Below are positions 12,101-24,100 of a stretch of 64,000 nucleotides of DNA, in pieces (positions within the stretch are counted from its first letter, which is position 1; every line of letters begins with the position of its first letter). The notes below the pieces were generated by a model, which did not search any database, was not told the origin of the DNA, and saw only the letters and a program-made list of their open reading frames with translations. The DNA comes from Drosophila miranda. Lineage: Eukaryota; Arthropoda; Insecta; Diptera; Drosophilidae. Where the stretch lies: contig NC_046676.1 in assembly GCF_003369915.1 (NCBI RefSeq), positions 24,428,001 to 24,492,000 of the forward strand, in the 5' to 3' direction. Both the position numbers and the translations under genes were made by a program.

Positions 12101-15100
12101 TGCTCGGCGAGTATGACTATATTGAAAAGAAACAAGGAGATCTTCATACTGCTATTGTTCATGGAAAGATTCACAATGTTACTCAGAAGATGTTGAACAT
12201 TTGTGAAGATCTGAAAGACGTGATTGGCAAACAAACTCAACATAGGGAAGCAGAAGAAATTACAGAGCCTAAACTTCTTACCATCAAGAAACTTGATGAA
12301 GAATCCAAACTTTCAGAGGCTAAGACTTTGGAGAAACAATCCATCCAAGAACAGCAACTGGATGATAAGATGCAGACGCGGGCTGAAGAGGATGCAGAGA
12401 CGGCCAAGAAAGCTAAACTCTCTGACGATCTTTCTGAAAAGATGTCTGAACTCGAAGAGAAACAACTGGATGAGAAAAAACAAAAGAAAGCTGAGGACTA
12501 TGCCAAAAAAATGACCCAACAGGCAGAAGATTCTGAGGTTGTTGCTGATAACATACCCGAAGAAAAGATTGAAGAAAGCAAGAAGGCCGATGTCAAGGAT
12601 TCCGAGGCTAAGGCAAAGAAAGCAAAGTCTTTGGAGAAGCAACAACTCGAGGAGAAACAGCTGGATGAGAAGAAACAGAAGCAAACTGAGAAGGATGCCG
12701 AAAAGATGGTCCAGAAGGCAGAAGAATCTGAGGTTGTTGCTGAAAAAATATGTGACGAACAGGTAGAAGAAAGCAAGAAGGCCGATGTCAAGGATTCCGA
12801 GGCTAAGGCGCAGAAAGCAAAGTCTTTGGAGAAGCAACAACTCGAGGAGAAACAACTGGATGACAAGAAACAGAAGCAAACTGAGAAGGATGCCGAAAAG
12901 ATGGTCCAGAAGGCAGAAGAATCTGAGGTTGTTGCTGAAAAAATATCTGACGAACAGGTAGAAGAAAGCAAGAAGGCCGATGTCAAGGATTCCGAGGCTA
13001 AGGCACAGAAAGCAAAGTCTTTGGAGAAGCAACAACTCGAGGAGAAACAACTGGATGACAATAAACAGAAGCAAACTGAGAAGGATGCCGAAAAGATGGT
13101 CCAGAAGGCAGAAGAATCTGAGGTTATTGCTGAAAAGATATCTGAAGAACAGGTAGAAGAAAGCAAGAAGGCCGATGTCAAGGATTCCAAGGCTAAGGCA
13201 CAGAAAGCAAAGGCTCTGGAGAAGCAACAACTCGAGGAGAAACAACTGGATGACAAGAAACAGCAGCAAACTGAGAAGGATGCCGAAAAGATGGCCCAGA
13301 AGGCAGAAGGATCTGAGGTTGTTGCTAAAAAGATATCCAAAGAGAAGCTTGCAGAAAGCAAAAAGGCGGATATCAAGGATTCTGAGGCTAAGGCACAGAA
13401 AGCAAAGGCTCTGGAGAAGCAAGAGCTCGAGGAGAAACAACTGGATGACAAGAAACAGAAGCAAACTGAGAAGGATGCCGAAGAGATGGCCCAGAAGGCG
13501 GAAGGATCTGAGGTTGTTGCTGAAAAGATATCCAAAGAGGAGGTTGAAGAAAGCCAGAAGTCGGATGTCAAGGATTCCGAGGCTAGGGCACAAAAAGCAA
13601 AGGCTCTGGAGAAGCAACAACTTGAGGAGAAACAACTGGATGAGAAGAAACAGAAGCAAACTGAGAAGGATGCCGAAAAGATGGTCCAGGAGGCAGAAGA
13701 ATCTGAGGTTGTTGCTGAAAAAATATCTGAAGAAAAACTTGAAGAAAGCAAGAAGGCCGATGTCAAGGATGCAGAGGCTAAGGCACAGAAAGCAAAGGCT
13801 GTGGAGAAGCAAGAGCTCGAGGAGAAACATCTCGATGAGAAAAAACCGAAGCAAGCTGAGAAAGATGCCGGAAAGAAGGCCCCGAAGGGAGAAGAATCTG
13901 AGGTTGTTGCAGAAAGCAAGAAGGCCGAGGTCAAGGATTCCGAGGCTAAGGCACAGAAAGCAAACACTCTGGAGAAGCAACAACTCGAGGAGAAACAACT
14001 GGATGAGAAGAAACAGAAGCAAACTGAGAAGGATTCCGAAATTAAGTCTCAACAGGCAAAAGAAATTGAGGTTGCTGCTAAAAAGATATCCAAAGAACGG
14101 GTTGAAGAAAGCAAGAAAGCGGATGTTAAGGATTCCGTGGCTAAGGTACAGAAAGCAAGGGCTCTGGAGAAGCAACCACTCGAGGAGAAACAACTGGATG
14201 AGAAGAAACAGAAGCAAACTGAGAAGGATGCCGAAAAGATGGTCCAGAAGGCAGAAGAATCTGAGGTTGTTGCTAAAAAGATATCCAAAGAGAAGCTTGC
14301 AGAAAGCAAAAAGGCGGATGTCAAGGATTCTGAGGCTAAGGCACAGAAAGCAAAGGCTTTGGAGAAGCAAGAACTCGAGGAAAAACACCTGGTTGAGAAG
14401 AAACAGAAGCAAACTGAGAAGGATTCCAAAATAACTGTCCAGAAGGCAGAAGAATCTGAGGTTGTTACTGAAAAGATGTTCGAAGAAAAGTTAAAAGAAG
14501 TCACGAAGACGGAACAAAAGCAGACTGAGAAGGAAGCCGAAGACGACTCTAAGAAAGTGGAAGTAATCGAGGCCGTTGAGGTGAAGACATCCGAGAAAGT
14601 CTCAATAGAGACAGCTCAGAGATCAGAATTAAGAAAAATTGTTTCTGAAGACAATATTATTGACGAAAGAAAGTCCAGCTCTCAACGTGATGTCGAGAGA
14701 AATCAAAGAGTGGATGAACCTGCTGACGCCATCAGTACGCGATCCTATAAATCAATGGACTCGGAGTACAAGGATAGAAAGGAATCACGCAGTGCTAAGC
14801 GTAAACCCACCGTGGACATACAGTTAACCAATCGAAATACGGCGTCGGGCAGTGATCTTAAGTTGACCTGCGGGCTATCTGGACACGATATGAGGGTGGA
14901 GTGGTTTAAGCAGAACACTCCGATCGAGAATGGGGCCAAGTACAGGAAAACATTGAACGACGGCCTCTCGTGCCTTGAAATTAAATCGGCCGAACTAAAT
15001 GATTCTGGCATCTACCGCTGCATAGCGTCCAACCAAAATGGAGAAGTCGAAACTAGCTGTCTTGTGACTATATACGAAGCACCTTCGAGCAAATTTGGCA

Positions 15101-18100
15101 CCCCGCCAATATTTACACGCAACATTCGAGGTAAGTGGCGGCAATCATGCCCTGTTCTACCTATTCTACCTAGTGATCTAATGCCCGAATTTAAAACTCA
15201 ATTAAAGTGAAATATTTCAATTCTTTGCATTTATGCATCTTGACTTGGCATACACGTACACATTTATTGTATAAGGTATAAAGTAAATAGGTATAGTATA
15301 TAGGAAGCAAGTGTGTGTAAGGCGGCTCTTGACTAAGTACTAATTATATTATATTATATTTATATAATACATACTATGCAGGTATATATTTGGCTTGAGA
15401 AATATTTTGTCAATTGAGAGTACAAAAATCTCCTGAGAAAAGGAATGCATAGTGTTTCCGGTTTACACTCCAATGATAATCGCACGACAAAGGGTGTGGC
15501 GCCTAAATAGGCAACGCCTCATGTCAAATAGTAACAACCCAGAACAACTAATAATAATAATAACTTTAATTTGCGTTTATTCCTTGGGCATTGACTAATA
15601 AAAAACTAAACAAATCGTTCTACACTTTCGGTTCGCAAATATGGCATGTGTTGAGATTTGAAGGTAAATAAGGCATCAGGGAGGTCCATCATTATCATAG
15701 CATTTAAATAGAAACCTATTTAAATAGATCGTTTAATTCGAATGGCAGCCGCGCGCCGCCTCATTTATATAATTGAATTTGCATTTGCATTTACTGCCTG
15801 CATTCATTAAAAGTGGAAAAGTATTTAAATAGAAATGCATTTTGGCACTGAATGTTGCATGTGTGTGCTCGTGTGATTGTGCGAACACTTCTCGGCGAAA
15901 CAAAACAGAATTCGTAAAATAGTTTCTAGCATAACAATTGATTGGGAATGAGGATCAGATCGGAACAGATTGGTTCGGTTCGATGCGATTCGAGAAGGAA
16001 TGTATTTTCGAATATTTCACCACGTTCGGTGACAGTCGTGAATCTTCTTTTGCTTCGAGCGGACGTCTCACGTCCTAAAAAAACTATCGATCGAACCGTT
16101 GCGGGCTATATAGTATATAAAGTCGGACGGATATAATTTTTATCGGTTTACCATAACGAACTCCATTCCCTCGTTATCCTTCCATAAAACACCTTTCAAA
16201 AAAAGTTCCGAGACCAATAAAAATGGGAGAAACGGATGGAGATATCGAGCCACGGGCATCTGCCGAACCAGATGCGCCAGCAGCCCAGGACACCTTGCAG
16301 GTGCCAACGCAAAAAAAGCGAAAACTCAAATCACCAACTCCGGGAAGCTTACGCGGACGCAGCTCCACGCCGATACACGGCCGAAGTCAGACACCGTTCA
16401 CCCTCTATATGACCCGACGCAGTGCCACGCCCTCGACGTGGCGCAGCATTACACCGTTCCTGAATCGCGAGGAGAAGGAGAAGACTCCTTTCGAATTGGG
16501 GCGGGACATAAAGAGCCAGACCACGTGCAACATTGCCGTTTTCGATCGCGCCCTCGTCATGGATATCTCCGAGCCGTTGGATGTGCAGAAGCCCGTGCGT
16601 TACATAACATCTGACTTGTCGGTAATCGATCGCGCTGCCGTAATGGATGTGTCGAACGTTGAGGTTATCTACGTCGTGGAAGAGTACGAAGAGTTCGATG
16701 AGGAGGAGATCCTCGAGGAGGTGAAGCCCAAGAAGAAGGAGAAGAAGGCCAGGAAGCCCCGTGTCGCGCGCAAGTCCGTCGACATGACATCGGACAGCGA
16801 AGATATTGTTGACGGCCTCGATGATCGGGAGGACAGTTTGGATCTCGACGATGACGAGCCCGTCAAGAAGGGCAAGAAGAAGGCTCCTCCCAAGAAGAAG
16901 GAGAAGAAGGAGAAGTCACCCAGTCCGAAATTGAGCTTGAAACTAGAGATTGGCGGCGGCCAGAAGGCTAGCAAGAAGATGTTCGAGCAGCAGCAGCAGG
17001 CGGGACCCAAGCCACCGCCAAAGAAGAGCAAAATGGTACTCCAAATGGAGGAGCAGGCCAAGGCGGCTGCCAAGGCCGCCGAAGAGGAGGCCAACCGGGC
17101 GAAGCCTAAGGGCGAGACCTTCGAGGAGCGGCAGAAACGTCTGCAGGCCGAGAAGGAGGAGCAGGAGGAGCAGGAACGCCTGGAGGCCGAGCAGCGGGCA
17201 CTGGAGGAGGCCGAGGAGGAAGAGGAGCCACCAGAGGAGGGCGAAGATGGCACCGAGGCTGGCTACGGAGACGAGGAAAACGAATACCCCGACGAGAATG
17301 GTGAAGAAAATCCCGAAGATCTCGCCGAAGAAGAGGAGGACGTAGTGGTCGACTTGAAGAAAGAGAAACGTCGTGGCAGCGACTCCTCCGATGACTTCGT
17401 TCGTCCCGATCCCCACGAGGAGGAGCGCTGGCAGCGCATCGCCGCCATCGAGGGCGAGGAGTTCATGCAGCAGATGCGCAAGTACAGCATGGCCAAGCGC
17501 ATCAGCGAAAAGGAGCGCGACGCCGACTGGCAGAATCGCCGGGAGCAGGGTCGCCGGCCCAAGTTTATAAATTTCCTCTCTGATCGCACGGTCGAGTGCG
17601 GCCAGAGTGTGCGCCTGGCCTGTGCCGTTGATGGCCCCGAGCTATCAGCCAAGTGGTTCAAGGACCGCCGGCAGCTTGAGCGCGATGGGTGCCATCGCAT
17701 CTCGAACAACAACAATATCCTTGTCCTGGAGGTGCTCAACACAAACATCCTGGACTCTGGCGAGTATTCGTGCGTGATTTCGAACCAGAACGACGAGGTG
17801 ACCTCCTCGTGCATTGTCACCGTCTACGAGGTGTTTAAGGATGAACCGAAACCACCCACCATTCAGTATATCAAAGGTATATGTCGGCGAGTGAGCGTGC
17901 TCGGTTTTTGGTTCGCGTTCGCGTTCGCCTTTGGTGCATCCCTAAGTTCTGTGCTGTAGCTTTTCTTTGCCTCTTCCAGAGTACTATCATTTGCGCGACG
18001 ATGAGCTGACTATCGAGTGCCATGTCCATGGTGTGCCCCGACCGGTCATCACATGGTGGCGCGGTGCCTTCCAGGTGAAGCCTAGCTACAAGTTCACCAT

Positions 18101-21100
18101 GCTGGAGGAGGCGCACGGTGTCTGCAAGTTGCTGATCTATAAGCCCGGCAACAAGGACGGCGGTATCTACACTCTGAAGGCTATCAATTCCATCGGCGAG
18201 GTTCAGATCAATCACACTGTGGAGGTAGCTAAGAATCTGCACTACCATGTCCCGGGCATCTTCCATGCCCGCGACAGGATCCAGCTGGACAGCTTGAAGC
18301 ATGCCAAGAGGCAAATGGATGCGGCCCTCAAGTCCATGGCCGAGTCGGATCAGAGGCGTGCCGAGGCCGAGGCCGAACAGGCGCGTCTCCGACCAGTGCG
18401 TCCCTCCCCAGAGCCACTGGTCCCTGCTAAGCAGAAGCTCTCGTTTGCCACTCAACTTCGTGATCGCATGGCTCTTGAGGGGTCCACCATTAAGTTTGTG
18501 GCCACTGTCATTGGACCCTCGCCCAGCACCCGCTGGATGAAGGACGACAAGTGGGTGGTGGTTGGTGGCAACATCAAGAACCTGTCGGAGGAGGGCAAAG
18601 CAATTCTAGCGATCGAGAATGCCACCACTGCCGACTCGGGCGTCTACAAGTGCGTGGCCAAGAACGAACTCAGCGAAATCGAAACCTCTTGCTACTTCAA
18701 AGTGTATGCGGCACAGACCGATGGCGACGAGTCGGAGCCCATATTCGCCCTGCCCCTGCGAGGTATTTGCTCTTCTCTCAATGTTGCACTCTATATCGTG
18801 GATGTCTCTACTCTGTGGATATACTATGTCCCTAAGTGTTCTGGTTACACGACTGCTATATGTGCTATATGTGTGTGTGACGTGTGTGTATTGTGTTGTC
18901 CGACGATCGCGATTGAGGTCGTCCGTGTACGAAAATAGATGAATTGATTGATTGGATTGCATTTGCATTCTCCTTAGATGTATATCATGCCTCACAGAAC
19001 GATTTAATTATCGATACGAAGGTGCGCGGCAATCCCCGACCCGTCATTACGTGGACCAAAGACCAGATACCCGTGGTGCTCGACGATCGGGTGGTGCAGA
19101 TCGAGCACTTGGACGGCATCTGTGAGCTGATCATCAACAAGCCGACCGTCAATGACAACGGAATCTATGTCTGCAGTGCCCAGAACAAGTTGGGCAGTCA
19201 GTCGACCACCCACACGGTCGTCGTCGACACACACTCATCGCGTCGATCGAGTATTCTCTCCACTTTGGCCATGCAGGACGGTGCAAAGGAGGGCGAAGCC
19301 GCGGAGGATGGTGGCAAGGCCAAGAGCAGGCCGAAGAAGAAGAAGGACGATGAGGAGGAGGCCGGCGGCGGTGGCGGCGGGGATGGTGGCTACGAGCGAC
19401 GCAGCCGCATGCCGGACCCTTCGCCCAAGCAAATGCTCTACTTCACGGTCAATCTGTCCAATCGGTATGTAGCCGAGGGCTCCAAGGTCAAGTTGCAGGC
19501 TGTAATTGGAGGTCCGGAGCCGACACTCAAATGGCAGAAGGACGACCAGAATGTCTCCTACGGACCGCGCATTCGCAACATGAATCGTGATGGCCTGGCG
19601 GTCCTGGAGTTTGTCAACGCCTCAACAGAGGACTCTGGCACCTACACGATCACTGCCCAAAACGAGCACTGCAAGATCACAACCTCGGCCGTGCTGCATG
19701 TCTACGAGGCGAAGGTCAACACCGATGTCCAGCCCGTGTTCATACGTTCGCTAAAAGGTAAGGGATCGCATCGAGCAGGCATCACAATCGTCTCCTCATC
19801 GGATGAGAGATCAGATCAGATCAGTGAGAGATCGATCTATACTTAGAAGCATCCGACATTATTCGTGGTTGTGCAATGCCATTGATCGTTATGCAATCCA
19901 TTATGTTGTTTGTGGTGATGTGATGTGATATGTCTTCTCTCTGCAGCATGCTGAATTCTGCATTCGTTGCATAATACAAATCTCTTCCACCCTCTTCCCT
20001 TCCCCACTTAAAGACACCTATCATCTGAACACCAATGAGCTGATTCTGGAGACGGCGGTGCGAGGCCAGCCCACACCGGAGGTGCAGTGGTTTAAGGACA
20101 GCATTGAGATCCAGAGCGGCGGTCGCTTCCAGCTTATCGAGCATCAGGATGGCTCCTGCGAGCTCCACATCGATCGTCCGGACAACAAGGACTCGGGCAA
20201 ATATGTCGTTAAGGCCGAAAGTCGGGCCGGCAAAATGGAGATCTCGCATTACGTTTTGTTCGAGGGCATGGCTCATCATATTGCGGACAACATCCATGGC
20301 GTGTTCCATGCCGACAAGAATCTTCTGCGTGCCAAGGAGGAGAAGGAGAAGCCCTCGGAGGACTGGAGGAAGCCAACTCCAGCGGCGGCCGCACCCGAAG
20401 CCGAGTCTGAGGCTGAGACCGAGGAGGGCAAGAGCAAGCGACGTGGCCGCAAGGCGGACGATGATGAGGGAGTTTCATCGGCCTATGCCTCCGACTATGC
20501 CTCGGACTCGGGCAGTATTTCGAGCAAGCGGCGCGAGAAGAACATCGTAATCCACTTCAGCACCTCCATGAGGGATCGCGTTGTGGCCGAGGGATCCAAG
20601 GTGAAGATATCCTGTTTCCTGGACGCCAAGGAGCCACAAGTCAAGTGGTTCAAAGACGGAGAGCAATTGGTGAATGGACCCAAGATCAGGGGCCGCTATA
20701 GCGAGGGACTGTGCCTTCTGGAAATCACGAGCGCCACGGCGGAGGACAATGGCGAGTACAAGTGCTGGGGACGCGATGAAACCGGCGAAGCGTCCACCTC
20801 GTGCCGCCTGGAGGTTTTCGAGGATCCGGGCACCGGCGACGTTCCGCCCACATTCACGCGCAACATCAAGGACACGCTGCACGGCAAGATCAACGAACTG
20901 CAGCTGGACGTGCATGTGCGCGGTCTGCCCACGCCCTCGGTCACATGGGTGAAGGATGGCGTGAAGATCGAGAACAGCGACAAGTACCAGCAGGTGGACC
21001 ACGATGATGGCACCTGCGAGCTCTTCATCAGTAGCCCGAAGCCCTCGGACAGCGGCAAGTACGTTTGCCAGGCCGAGAACCGCGAGGGCAAGACGGAAAT

Positions 21101-24100
21101 CGTTCACATGGTCACCGTGGAAAAGCGTGTGAGGGCTCCACGCATCTCGCCGCCCAGGGAGGGCCGGCCGCCCCGTCCTGCTGGCGAGGGCGAGGAGCCA
21201 GCCGCCGGCGAGGAGGGAGAAGTTGGAGCCGACGGTGAGCCGAGACGCAGGAAGCCCAAGCCCGACGAAGAGGAGGTGACAAGCTCGAGGCGCGAGGTAC
21301 CCATGCCACCAGATCTAAGGAAGCGTCTCTACTTCCGCAACTACCTCTCGAATCGCACCGTTAAGTCGGGCAGTAACGTCAAGTGGATGGTGAACATCGA
21401 CGGACCGGAGCCAAGTGCCAAGTGGTTCCACGGCGACCAGCCGATTGCATTCGGCCCCAAGAGCAAGATGTCCATGCAGGACGGCATTGCCTGGCTGAAT
21501 CTGGTGGGTGTGACCGAGGAGGATGCCGGCGAGTATACGCTGAGGGTGAGGGGATCTGACAACGAAATCGTGAGCACTTGCAACCTGTTCGTTTACAGCA
21601 CGGGAAAAGAAGAGATAATCCCACCGACCTTTGTGGTGGGCATCAAAGGTAGGACGCTCTACTCGTATGTGGTTACGTTGCGAAAGTCGCGCCAGTGCGT
21701 CCAGGTGAATGTCCCACCCTGTTTTGAGCTAAGTGTAGTCCTACTGTACTCCTACTATAGATGTAGCTTTAGAGAACTAACACTAATCCCTAGATAGATC
21801 CTTTGATTTTCCCATATTCTGTACTTTGTCTTATGTGTATTGTGCCTTGTCTCTTCCCCATCATCCCTTGCAGATGCATACCATTCACAGGGCAATAGCC
21901 TCACGCTGGAGTGCAAGGTATCGGGAAGCCCAAAGCCACACATCTACTGGCAGCGGGACAACACCTTGCTGCCACTGGAGAGCAAAAAGTACCAGTATGC
22001 CGAGCAGAGTGACGGCGTAAAGCTCCTGACCATAGCGAACTTTGGCAGCGACGACTCTGGACTGTACACCTGCTATGCGGAGAGCGAGAACGGTCAGATG
22101 AAGATCAGCAAGTTCGTGCAGGCCTCCGACTATGTGCGCGAGCGAGCGGCTGAAAAGAAACCCATTGATATGGTCATTCAGGAGATCAAGCGGGATGATG
22201 AATCCTCCGCTTCTGCTGCTGCTAGCGACAATGCCGCAGCCAAGGCCAAGGCCAAGGTCCGCGAGGACAAGCTGCGGCTCAGCCTGGAGACCAGCTTGAA
22301 GACCATGACTATTGGCAGCGGCAACAAGGCCCAGATGATTTGCTATGTGACCGGTTTCATCGAGGATGTGCACTGGCTGCGGAACGAGGAGCGCGTGACG
22401 AAGGATTCCCGGCACAAGATCTACAACATAAACGGGGCCATCAGTCTGGAGATATACGATGCCCGGGTCGAGGACAGTGGCTACTACAGATGCGTCGTGA
22501 AGAACAGCAAGCAGACTGTGGAGAGTGCCGGACAGCTCAGTGTATTGGATCAGACCCACGGACAGCTGCCGGAGAGCTTCTCCAGTGCAATAACAGGTAA
22601 AAATAGACCGACCCATCTATCATCCTTTTTCGTTTACTGATTATACATATTTGTAATTGTCCTTCGCAGAGTCGTACGATGCACAGCGGAATGAGATTGT
22701 GCTCAGTTGTCAGGTGCATGGACGCCCCAGTGTCAGTTGGATGCGCGACGATCACACGATCTGCAACAATCGCTACAAGACGGTGGAGGAGCCCGGTGGC
22801 GTTCGGAAGCTGATCATACGCAATCCCATATCCTCCGACTGCGGCATCTTTGCCTGCTATGCGGAGCACGAGGATCGAATCGATTCGATTAGCACCTCCA
22901 TCAGAGCCGCCGACCTCAAGCGTCTCATCACTGTCAGTCCAGACGAAGTGTATGCGATTGCGGATCAGAATGCGTCCAGTTGGTCGCGTAGTACATCGCA
23001 TATAAACACAGGAGCTGGTCACGTAAATGGAAATGGAGAGCTTCATCGAGCCGGAGATCACGTCATGCGGAGCGTGGGCAAAGCCAAGCCGCTCTTCCAC
23101 GCTCTGCTGCACGATCGCACCGTTTCAGAGGGAGTTAATCTCCGGATGGTGTGCGCCGTTTCCGGTGATGAGAACACGCACATCGAGTGGCTAAAGAACC
23201 ACAAACCACTGCCCAGAGACACGCGCTACCAGACCCTCTACCAGAACGGAGAGGCCTCGCTGGAAATCTACGCTGCAGTGGCCGACGACAGCGGCAACTA
23301 CACCTGCGCTGCCAGCAACGACTTTGGCGAGAGCCTTACTCATGCCCAGCTGCGTGTCTACAAGCACTTTAAGGAAGCTTCACAGCCAAGTACTTTTACG
23401 CAGCCGATTCGAGGTATTGCTCCCTCCCTCCCCGTCAAACGAGGATTTCGCCCGCGCCTTTGCTGCTCATCTTTGCTGTTTGCTGTTCCGCTAACCGCTT
23501 CTGTACACCCGTTGATTTCTTGACCCTTTGCTAATACTTTTTCTCGTCCTTCTTGTAGACACATATTCTCTCAACGAGAATGAGTTAGTTCTGGATTGTC
23601 GCGTACGTGGCCAGCCCCGCCCCGATATTACGTGGATGAAGGGGAACGAGATCCTTAGCAGCGATGAGAAGTACCAGTTAACCGATCAGGCCGATGGGTA
23701 TGCCAAGCTGGTCATTGTCAGCCCCACCGAGAAGGACTCTGGCGTCTACTCGTGCGTGGCCCGCAACGAGGGTGCCGAGAACAAGATGTCTCATCAAGTG
23801 GACTTTAAGGGACGTGAACGGTACACACAGGAGAAGACGTCCGGCTTCTACCATCGTGACCCCAATAAGCCGCACTTCCTCACGCCGCTCGGCAATCAGA
23901 CCGTCTGCGATGGCGGTACTGTAGCCATTTCGGCCGAGTTCATGCAGACAACCACGCCCCTCGAGGTGAAATGGTTGCGAGACCGCCAGGTCGTCGAAGG
24001 TCCCAATGTCCAGGCCCTCGCCGATCGCGGTGTCTACACGCTGACCATCATGAAAGCCACGTCAGAGGTTGAGGGCACCTACACCTGCCGCGCCTCGAAC

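Noticed and set aside
13175..14434. Plus-strand Arg/Lys-rich frame of 419 residues
   Set aside because: Shifted frame of array 2; the sense frame continues the Strn-Mlck protein on both sides.
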